A stretch of DNA of 6,724 nt, from the NCBI GenBank assembly GCA_913044085.1, contig CAJWNW010000088.1:1-6724 (forward strand), written 5' to 3'. Below, piece after piece: positions 1 through 5,595 of the stretch. Source of the DNA: an uncultured Flavobacteriaceae bacterium. Lineage in GTDB: Bacteria; Bacteroidota; Bacteroidia; Flavobacteriales; Flavobacteriaceae. The notes under the pieces are model-generated. The model was not told the DNA's origin, did no database searches, and saw only the letters and a program-made list of their open reading frames with translations. Both the position numbers and the translations under genes were made by a program. Position 1 is the stretch's first letter; each line of letters starts with the position of its first letter.

Positions 1-711
1 GGAAATTCAAGTGTTAAATTAGCTGTTTTTGAAAAACAAATATTGACTTTTTTACGTCGTGAAAAAACCAATGACCTGGAGCGTGTTATTTTAGAGATAT
101 TAAATCGATTTCCTAAAATAGAGCAAATTTTTGTTGCCTCAGTGGCGGCCTTTGACTCTAGCTATTTAAGTAAAACTTTCAGTTCTTACTCGATATTGTT
201 TTTAAATTCGAAAAGTAATTTTCCATTTAATAATTTATACCAAACCCCAGAAACCCTAGGTACAGATCGTATTGCGTTGGTCGCTGCAGCGGTTTGCAAA
301 TATCCCAATCAAAATGTTTTGATTGTTGATGCAGGGACTTGTATCACCTATGATTTCATTGATGCCAAATCAAATTACTGCGGGGGAGCTATCTCCCCTG
401 GGATAGAGATGCGCTACAAAGCACTGCATTATAACACGTATGGTCTTCCATTACTTGAACCAACTAAACCTCGTTGTTTCATTGGAAATTCAACAGAAAG
501 CGCAATTCATTCTGGAGTTGTTTTTGGCGTGGTTAGTGAAATTGAAGGGGCTGTTGCTTCTTATAAATCTAAATATTCCGATGTTATAGTGATATTATCA
601 GGAGGTGATGCTAATTTCTTGTGTAAACAATTTAAAATTAGCATATTTGCTTTCTCAAATTTTCTTTTAGAAGGACTTAATTTTTTATTAGAATATAACT
701 CAAACAAATGA
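1..711 (+). CDS. coaX: Type III pantothenate kinase, 5'-truncated by window edge
   Basis: Cytoplasmic enzyme that phosphorylates pantothenate with ATP, the first step of coenzyme A synthesis. The frame is open from base 1 and begins GNSSVKLAVFE, which matches the N-terminal phosphate-binding motif (DxGNS/T) of the family. The start codon and roughly 6-8 residues therefore lie upstream of the window; the TTG at 43 is not the real start. The 236 visible residues fit a family length near 245. Further signatures are GTDR (bases 259-270, whose Asp is the proposed general base of type III enzymes), DAGTCITYD (328-354) and GGAISPG (382-402), with LSGGDA near the C-terminus. These ASKHA-fold motifs separate it from type I and II kinases. 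The stop overlaps the next start codon (ATGA, 708-711), which suggests cotranscription and translational coupling with the outer-membrane gene. Family assignment is very secure; activity is inferred from the intact motifs. Confidence 0.96.
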   Translation, partial: GNSSVKLAVFEKQILTFLRREKTNDLERVILEILNRFPKIEQIFVASVAAFDSSYLSKTFSSYSILFLNSKSNFPFNNLYQTPETLGTDRIALVAAAVCKYPNQNVLIVDAGTCITYDFIDAKSNYCGGAISPGIEMRYKALHYNTYGLPLLEPTKPRCFIGNSTESAIHSGVVFGVVSEIEGAVASYKSKYSDVIVILSGGDANFLCKQFKISIFAFSNFLLEGLNFLLEYNSNK

Positions 712-2012
712 TCAAAAAGTTATTGATTTGTGTCATAATTGTAATTTCAAGCATTGCAACAGCACAAGAGAGCACAAGCTCACCCTACTCATTTTATGGA
801 CTCGGAAGCCTTAAATTTAAAGGTACTGTGGAAAACATATCAATGGGCGGAATTAGCGTATACTCCGACAGTATTCATATTAACTTAAGAAACCCAGCTT
901 CATACACGGGTACAAATTTAGCATTCTACAACAACGAGGCCCGCCCTGTTAAATTTGCTTTGGGAACAAGTTTTTCATCAACCACCATTGAAACTTCTAC
1001 AGCCTCGGACAGATACAGCAATTCTGCTATAGACTATCTTGCAGTGGCTTTGCCATTAAGTAAGTTTGGATTAGGTTTTGGCGTTTTACCTTATTCATCT
1101 GTAGGTTATAATCTCCAGTCTAGAAATGAAAACAATGATTTGCAGTACCGATACAGGGGTGGAGGTGGTATCAACAGGGCCTTCATGGGTTTGGGCTATA
1201 ATGTTTCTGAAAATTTAAAAATTGGTTTGGATACCCAGTATAATTTTGGCAATATTTCGAATACGAGTATTGCTTTTGGTTATAATGATTTCGGTGAATT
1301 ATTACAATTTCAGAGTCGTGAAGTAAACCGCTCATATTTGGGAGGGTTTTCTTTTAATTTTGGAACTATTTTTAACAAAAAAATAAACAACTCTCTCGAG
1401 CTCACGTTTGCAGCAAGTTACAGTCCTGAGGCAAGCATAGCGTCTAAAAACCAAAGCGAATTTTCGACCATTGTTATTGATTCTGACGAAACAGAATTTA
1501 TTGTTGATTCTTCAATTGTTGATTTAGAGTCGGATAATCTTGCAGAAACAAGTTTAGTCTTGCCATCCAAAACCAATTTTGGGATTGGTATTGGAAAGCC
1601 CAGAAAATGGTTTCTTGGAGTAGATTATACGTTATTAGAAGCCTCCAAGTTTTCCAACCGCTTTGTGGATATCGATAATATTATTTTTGAAGATGCTATG
1701 TCTTTGTCAATTGGAGGGTTTTTTATACCAAAATACGATTCCTTTGGGAATTATTGGAAACGTATTGTTTACAGGATGGGGATGCGTTTAGAGCAAACAG
1801 GGCTGGTTATAAATAATGAGTCCATTGAAGAATTTGGCATATCTTTTGGGGTAGGTGTTCCTGTTGGGCGGTTTTTTTCAAATGCTAACTTAGCATTTGA
1901 ATGGGGTCAAAGAGGTACCACCGCTTCAAATTTAGTCAAAGAGACCTTTTTTAACATTAATATCAGCCTTTCATTAAATGATCGCTGGTTTGAAAAACGA
2001 AAATTTAATTAA
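708..2012 (+). CDS. Outer-membrane beta-barrel protein, possibly FadL-like, function unknown
   Basis: A 434-residue secreted protein. Residues 1-19 form a signal peptide (MIKK, a hydrophobic core, then ATA) with likely cleavage before Gln20. The mature start, around SSPYSFYGLG (24-33), is followed by NISMGG (43-48) and NPASY (62-66). This N-terminal pattern recurs in Bacteroidota outer-membrane proteins, and the NPA motif recalls the FadL transport family. The rest alternates Gly/aromatic-rich amphipathic strands with polar loops, and the C-terminus carries a strand-like segment (FNINISLSL). I infer a barrel of about 14 strands or so; I could not count strands reliably and the substrate is unknown. 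Its start overlaps the coaX stop by 4 bases and it precedes a TPR gene and lptC, so a role in envelope maintenance is plausible but unproven. Bases 1877-1901, coding residues 390-398, form a perfect 11-bp hairpin. Confidence 0.85.
   Translation: MIKKLLICVIIVISSIATAQESTSSPYSFYGLGSLKFKGTVENISMGGISVYSDSIHINLRNPASYTGTNLAFYNNEARPVKFALGTSFSSTTIETSTASDRYSNSAIDYLAVALPLSKFGLGFGVLPYSSVGYNLQSRNENNDLQYRYRGGGGINRAFMGLGYNVSENLKIGLDTQYNFGNISNTSIAFGYNDFGELLQFQSREVNRSYLGGFSFNFGTIFNKKINNSLELTFAASYSPEASIASKNQSEFSTIVIDSDETEFIVDSSIVDLESDNLAETSLVLPSKTNFGIGIGKPRKWFLGVDYTLLEASKFSNRFVDIDNIIFEDAMSLSIGGFFIPKYDSFGNYWKRIVYRMGMRLEQTGLVINNESIEEFGISFGVGVPVGRFFSNANLAFEWGQRGTTASNLVKETFFNINISLSLNDRWFEKRKFN
1877..1901. repeat. 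Perfect 11-bp inverted repeat with 3-base loop inside the beta-barrel gene
   Basis: TTCAAATGCTA (1877-1887) is followed by the loop ACT and then TAGCATTTGAA (1891-1901), its exact reverse complement. It encodes FSNANLAFE near the C-terminal end of the barrel protein, about 110 bases before the stop codon. A T-run (1872-1878) lies just before and partly within the left arm, but no T-run follows the right arm, so it is not a standard intrinsic terminator on the + strand. The function is unknown; the structure is directly visible in the sequence. Confidence 0.85.
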
Positions 2013-2037
2013 ATATTTGCTTGAAAAAAAACTAAGT

Positions 2038-3417
2038 ATGAAAGTTAAGGTTACATTAATTATTGCATTTCTTTTCATTTTCGGACCTGATGGTTTTACT
2101 CAAAACCAAGAAGATATTCAAACCTTGTCTATTTTTAGTGAGTATGTCAAATCTAAAAATTACGACGCAGCATACACTCCTTGGATGGAACTTCGTCAAA
2201 GAAACCCACGTTTTAACAAGGCTATTTTTGTTTATGGAGAACGAATTTTAAAAGAAAAAATTAAAAAGAGTGCCGGTGAAGAAAAAGTCAATTTTATAAA
2301 TGATATGTTGTTGCTATGGGAAGAACGTGCCCAATACTTTTCATCGTTAACTCCAAAAGGGACTTACATGGCAAAGGCATGCCAATTAAGATACGACAAC
2401 AGGAACGTCTTGGGGATAGACAAAATGCTGCTACATTCAGCTTTTAGTGAGGCATATAATAGCGATCCTAAAACCTTCACCAATCCGAAAAGCTTGTACA
2501 CCTATTTCTCATTGGTGGTCGATATGTATGACGCAGGAAATGTCCCCGCAAAAGAATTATTTAACGTCTATGAAATTGTGACAGAGAAAGTTGAGAATGA
2601 GGTTAAAAATTACACCAACAAAAGAAATGCATTTTTAGACAAAGAAGGTACTCCCAAAGAACTTTCCCGGACTGATTCCTCTCGTTTAAAGTCTTACAAT
2701 AGCTATTTAAAAGCTTACGATCAAATTTCATCTAGTATCGATGTGAAATTAGGGTCTCGTGCCAATTGTGAAAATTTAATTCCGCTTTACAGTCGAGATT
2801 TTGAAGCTTTTAAAAATGATGGATTGTGGTTGCAACGCGCCATGAATAGAATGTATGCAAAAGGCTGTAATGAAGATACTTTATTTGTCAAAATTGTAGA
2901 ACAGAAAAATAATTTAGAGCCCAATGCTGATACTTCTTTTTATCTTGGATTGTTGAAGGAGAAATCAGGTCAAACAGATGAAGCATTGACATTTTATAAC
3001 CTGGCAGTAAATCTTGAATCCGACGAATTTGCCAAAGCAAAAATTTTATTTAAAATTGCCACAAATTTTAGAAAGAAAGGGCGTTATGGCCAGGCGCGTA
3101 CATATTACAAAAAAGCCCTGAGCTTTAATCCCAGCATGGGAAGGTCCTATCTAGCTATAGCATCGATGTATGCAAAAAGTGCAAACACTTGCGGTACAGA
3201 TAATTTTTCTAAAAGAGCCGTTTATTGGTTGGCTGCAAAAGAAGCTGCCAAAGCTAGTAAAGTGGACCCAAATATGAAGAAAAATGCTGCTAAATCCATT
3301 GCAAACTTCAAAGCAAAAGCCCCTCAAAAAAGTGAAATATTCTCGTCGGGAAGAGCAGGTGAAACGATTAATATTAGCTGTTGGATTCAGCGCAGTATTA
3401 CAGTACCAAACCTTTGA
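2038..3417 (+). CDS. Secreted TPR-repeat protein, function unknown
   Basis: A 459-residue protein with a cleavable-looking signal peptide (MKVKVTLIIAFLFIFG, with cleavage probably just before Gln22). I chose the ATG at 2038. The frame opens at 1978, but that start would overlap the barrel gene by 35 bases and place 20 polar residues before the signal peptide. The sequence before the chosen start is A-rich with no Shine-Dalgarno site. The clearest tetratricopeptide units span about 297-329 (SFYLGLLKEKSGQTDEALTFY), 330-365 (KIATNFRKKGRYGQARTYYKKAL) and 366-411; a weaker helical-repeat region lies near 28-80. The middle (about 180-240) is Lys/Glu-rich and helical. The protein ends with GETINISCWIQ (441-451), apparently a conserved tail rather than another TPR. 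Cysteines are at 115, 244, 277, 385 and 448. TPRs usually mediate protein binding, so a periplasmic or surface-assembly scaffold is inferred. It lies 25 bases after the barrel gene and overlaps lptC by one base. Confidence 0.85.
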   Translation: MKVKVTLIIAFLFIFGPDGFTQNQEDIQTLSIFSEYVKSKNYDAAYTPWMELRQRNPRFNKAIFVYGERILKEKIKKSAGEEKVNFINDMLLLWEERAQYFSSLTPKGTYMAKACQLRYDNRNVLGIDKMLLHSAFSEAYNSDPKTFTNPKSLYTYFSLVVDMYDAGNVPAKELFNVYEIVTEKVENEVKNYTNKRNAFLDKEGTPKELSRTDSSRLKSYNSYLKAYDQISSSIDVKLGSRANCENLIPLYSRDFEAFKNDGLWLQRAMNRMYAKGCNEDTLFVKIVEQKNNLEPNADTSFYLGLLKEKSGQTDEALTFYNLAVNLESDEFAKAKILFKIATNFRKKGRYGQARTYYKKALSFNPSMGRSYLAIASMYAKSANTCGTDNFSKRAVYWLAAKEAAKASKVDPNMKKNAAKSIANFKAKAPQKSEIFSSGRAGETINISCWIQRSITVPNL

Positions 3418-3971
3418 TGAAAACTAAGTCTTCCATCTCAAATAAAAGCGTCGTTACTTTATTAATCATAGCCATGCTTTTTTCATGTTCTAAGAAACTT
3501 GACCAAATCCAAATCAGTAATAAAACAGACTTTTTACCCGTATCTATTGCCGAAAACATCAATACAAAATATACGGATTCTGGGCGATTAACTTCTATTT
3601 TGGTAAGTTCAAAAATGATTAATTTTTCGAATCAAGACTTACCTTTTTACGAATTTCCAGAAGGCATACATCTTACACTGTTTGATAAAAAAAAAGCATC
3701 AAGCACAGTGGTGTCAAACCACGCCGTAGCTTACAGTGAAACCGATCTCATTGATTTGAGAGGCGATGTCGTTTTAACAACAGCCAACAGTGACACGCTT
3801 TTCTCGGACCAATTGTATTACGATCAAAAAAAAGAATGGTTATTCACAGATTTTCCTGTAAAATTTAGAACCAAAGACTACATCACTAATGGCAATGGCT
3901 TTGACGCCAATCAAGATTTTTCAAATGCCCAAGTTTTAGAAGTCACGGGCAGATTTTACATTGCGGAATAA
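3417..3971 (+). CDS. lptC: LPS export ABC transporter periplasmic protein LptC (lipoprotein type)
   Basis: LptC passes lipopolysaccharide from the LptBFG transporter in the inner membrane to the periplasmic LptA bridge. This 184-residue protein has the normal family length. The start at 3417 places a signal directly at the N-terminus: basic MKTKSSISNK, a hydrophobic stretch (11-20), then the lipobox LFSC with Cys24. An upstream in-frame ATG at 3381 would add 12 residues inside the TPR gene and is less likely. The body shows the LptC/OstA pattern of beta-strands: DLPFYEFPEGIHLTLFD (74-90), YSETDLIDLRGDVVL (106-120), SDTLFSDQLYYD (125-136) and ITNGNGFDANQDFSN (156-170). No acidic run follows Cys24 (CSKKLD), so the surface lipoprotein export signal reported in Bacteroidota is absent, consistent with a periplasm-facing anchor. 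Overlap with the preceding stop (TGATGA) implies coupling to the TPR gene. The gene carries A-tracts of 9 and 8 bases. Confidence 0.9.
   Translation: MKTKSSISNKSVVTLLIIAMLFSCSKKLDQIQISNKTDFLPVSIAENINTKYTDSGRLTSILVSSKMINFSNQDLPFYEFPEGIHLTLFDKKKASSTVVSNHAVAYSETDLIDLRGDVVLTTANSDTLFSDQLYYDQKKEWLFTDFPVKFRTKDYITNGNGFDANQDFSNAQVLEVTGRFYIAE
3687..3695 (+). repeat. A9 homopolymer tract in lptC
   Basis: Nine consecutive A residues encode Lys91-Lys93 of LptC, and a second run of eight A lies at 3826-3833. Runs of this length can cause transcriptional slippage or replication indels. In AT-rich genomes they are also common by chance, so a functional role is speculative. Confidence 0.6.
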
Positions 3972-3983
3972 TACGTATCTTTA
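3954..3983 (+). promoter_or_regulatory. Weak candidate Bacteroidota-type promoter for the small membrane protein and CorC-like genes
   Basis: TATCTTTA (3976-3983) matches the Bacteroidota -7 consensus TAnnTTTG except for its last base. A T-run (TTTT, 3954-3957) lies 18 bases upstream, where a TTTG-like -33 box would be expected. Transcription would begin near 3990, giving a leader of about 20 bases before the ATG at 4008. The boxes overlap the lptC 3' end. The match is imperfect in an AT-rich background, so this is only a candidate; read-through from lptC is equally possible. Confidence 0.3.
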
Positions 3984-4007
3984 CTATGATATTAATCCGA
4001 TAAACAC

Positions 4008-4199
4008 ATGAAATTTTTACACCACGTTAAATATTTTTATCTTTTTTTCGCTTGTTTATTTGCATATGATGCCATTGGAAAATGGGCTTCTAATAGAGAA
4101 GGGGCCTACCTTTCATTATTTTTTGTAGCCTTTGCGATTTTTATATTCTTTTTTAGGAATAAATTTCAGAAACGATTTAAAAATCGCGAGAAATTATAA
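4008..4199 (+). CDS. Small two-helix membrane protein, function unknown
   Basis: A 63-residue protein with two predicted membrane segments, about residues 8-25 (VKYFYLFFACLFAYDAIGKW region) and 33-50 (AYLSLFFVAFAIFIFFFRN region). They are joined by a short polar loop (ASNREG), and the protein ends in a strongly basic tail (RNKFQKRFKNREKL). By the positive-inside rule, both termini should face the cytoplasm. I recognise no named family. Despite its size it looks real: it fills the space between lptC and the next gene, has no competing frame, reads as a typical membrane protein, and ends 4 bases before the CorC-like start, an operon-like spacing. It may be an accessory subunit of the CorC-like protein or simply a small conserved envelope protein; nothing in the sequence decides this. 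Confidence 0.78.
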   Translation: MKFLHHVKYFYLFFACLFAYDAIGKWASNREGAYLSLFFVAFAIFIFFFRNKFQKRFKNREKL

Positions 4200-4203
4200 C
4201 TGA

Positions 4204-5493
4204 ATGAACTCAGAAGTTCTTATAATTATATTGAGTTTATTTTTTTCAGCCTTCTTTTCAGGGATGGAAATTGCTTTTATATCCTCTAATAAAATTCACA
4301 TTGAAATTGAAAAAAAACAAGATGGATTTTTATCTAAGTTACTAAGTAAAATAACTGCCAAGCCTTCTAAATTTATAGCCACGATGCTTATTGGTAACAA
4401 CATCGCACTTGTTGTTTATGGCTTGTACATGGGCGACCTATTAGTTGCTTGGTTTACTATCCAAATTCCCAACGAAGCAGGCTTGTTACAATATTTGTTC
4501 AACGAATTAAGTTTGTTGACACAAACAATCATATCCACTTTGATAATATTAGTCACTGCGGAGTTCCTACCCAAAGTGTTTTTTCAAATTTATGCCAATA
4601 CGCTACTGAAATTATTGGCGCTTCCAGCCTATTTTTTTTACATTGTTTTTTCATTTTTTTCAAATTTTGTGATTTGGATTTCAGATTTGGTTTTGAAAAC
4701 ATTTTTTAAGACCAAAGGAGATGAAATTCCATTGGCTTTTACCAAAGTAGAATTGGGGCATTACATAAGTGAACAAATGGCAACGGTCGCGGTAGATGAG
4801 TCAATTGACAGTGAAATAATGATTTTTCAAAATGCATTGGACTTTTCAGATGTTAAGGCAAGAGAAGTAATGGTGCCTCGCACCGAATTAACTGCTATTG
4901 AAATTCACGATAACATCAAAAAATTGAGTGCATTGTTTACAAAGACCGGTCATTCAAAAATTGTAGTTTTTAAAAACTCAATTGATGATATTCTAGGCTA
5001 CGTGCATGCCTTTGATTTGTTTAAAAATCCAAAGTCTATAAAATCTATAATGATGCCAGTTGAGTTTGTCCCAGAAACCATGTTGGCAAAAGACATTTTG
5101 AACGTTTTGACTAAAAAACGAAAAAGTTTGGCTGTTGTACTAGATGAATATGGAGGGACCTCTGGGATTTTAACGGTGGAAGATATAGTAGAAGAGTTGT
5201 TTGGTGAAATTGAAGACGAACACGACTCAGTAGCGCTCACTGAAACACAGATAGATAAGGATTCCTTTCTATTTTCTGCCCGTTTGGAAGTGGATTATAT
5301 TAACGAAACCTATAAATTACAACTGCCAGAACACGAAAATTATGAAACCCTTGGAGGGCTAATCGTTCACCACACCGAAACAATTCCTGTTCAAAATGAA
5401 CATATTCTAATCACAGATTTTAAGTTTACTATTGAGGAAGTTTCCGACACCAAAATTGAAATGATTTCACTAAAACTCACCAAAAATGATTGA
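4204..5493 (+). CDS. CNNM/CorC (HlyC) family membrane protein with DUF21, CBS pair and CorC_HlyC domain
   Basis: A 429-residue inner-membrane protein with the full family layout. The DUF21/CNNM transmembrane domain covers about residues 3-190, with hydrophobic segments near 3-23, 57-80, 103-125 and 138-165; it includes the motifs SAFFSGMEIAFISSNK and TAEFLPK. A tandem CBS pair follows (about 222-276, starting VMVPRTE, and 284-340), the second containing the hallmark DEYGGTSGILTVEDIVEELFGEI. The C-terminal CorC_HlyC domain is at about 354-426 (YETLGGLI). Relatives are linked to Mg2+/Co2+ efflux or Mg2+ homeostasis, with CBS domains sensing nucleotides; the older hemolysin label is probably misleading. 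Flavobacterial GldE is a paralogue with the same layout, but that gene normally sits beside gldD, which is absent here, so I do not use that name. The start follows the small membrane-protein gene by 4 bases. No domain is truncated. Ion specificity is inferred only. Confidence 0.93.
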   Translation: MNSEVLIIILSLFFSAFFSGMEIAFISSNKIHIEIEKKQDGFLSKLLSKITAKPSKFIATMLIGNNIALVVYGLYMGDLLVAWFTIQIPNEAGLLQYLFNELSLLTQTIISTLIILVTAEFLPKVFFQIYANTLLKLLALPAYFFYIVFSFFSNFVIWISDLVLKTFFKTKGDEIPLAFTKVELGHYISEQMATVAVDESIDSEIMIFQNALDFSDVKAREVMVPRTELTAIEIHDNIKKLSALFTKTGHSKIVVFKNSIDDILGYVHAFDLFKNPKSIKSIMMPVEFVPETMLAKDILNVLTKKRKSLAVVLDEYGGTSGILTVEDIVEELFGEIEDEHDSVALTETQIDKDSFLFSARLEVDYINETYKLQLPEHENYETLGGLIVHHTETIPVQNEHILITDFKFTIEEVSDTKIEMISLKLTKND

Positions 5494-5549
5494 CTTTAAG
5501 TGCCTGTGCAGAACAAATATTAAATCCCTTTTTATTAATTCAAATTTAA

Positions 5550-5576
5550 TTGGTAATTTCGTCCACTATAATTTTT
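5550..5576 (+). promoter_or_regulatory. Weak candidate promoter upstream of ppiD
   Basis: The 102-base gap 5494-5595 is very AT-rich. TTG (5550-5552) followed 16 bases later by TAATTTTT (5569-5576) partly matches the Bacteroidota TTTG / TAnnTTTG pattern, and a second near-match, TAATTTCG, lies at 5554-5561. Either would give a short leader before the ATG at 5596. No clear stem-plus-T-run terminator for the upstream gene was found in the gap. Base composition alone could produce these matches. Confidence 0.25.
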
Positions 5577-5595
5577 AATTTTAGATAACAATTTC

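Noticed and set aside
43..45. TTG as the start of the pantothenate kinase
   Set aside because: The frame is open to base 1 and the upstream residues GNSSVKLAVFE match the conserved N-terminal motif, so the gene starts before the window.
761..778. Direct repeat AGCACAAG twice with a 10-base period near the barrel signal peptide cleavage site
   Set aside because: Only two 8-base copies, inside coding sequence for a low-complexity Ser/Thr stretch; too short to call a functional repeat.
1978..2037. Upstream ATG at 1978 as the TPR protein start
   Set aside because: It would overlap the barrel gene by 35 bases and put 20 polar residues before an obvious signal peptide that begins at 2038.
2063..2251. 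62-residue + frame inside the TPR gene
   Set aside because: It overlaps the signal peptide and N-terminal region of the TPR gene in another frame and lacks any separate support.
3381..3416. Upstream ATG at 3381 as the LptC start
   Set aside because: It would add 12 residues ahead of a normal lipoprotein signal and overlap the conserved TPR tail by 37 bases.
4449..5240. Frames at 4449-4709 (+) and 4998-5240 (-) as small genes
   Set aside because: Both lie inside the well-conserved DUF21 and CBS coding region in other frames, and their sequences resemble no protein.
4204..5493. Naming the CorC-like gene gldE
   Set aside because: GldE shares this architecture, but gldD and the other usual neighbours are absent, and the family also includes general ion-homeostasis proteins.
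5494..5595. Intrinsic terminator between the CorC-like gene and ppiD
   Set aside because: No stem of useful length followed by a T-run is visible; CTGTGCAG near 5514 pairs only three bases.
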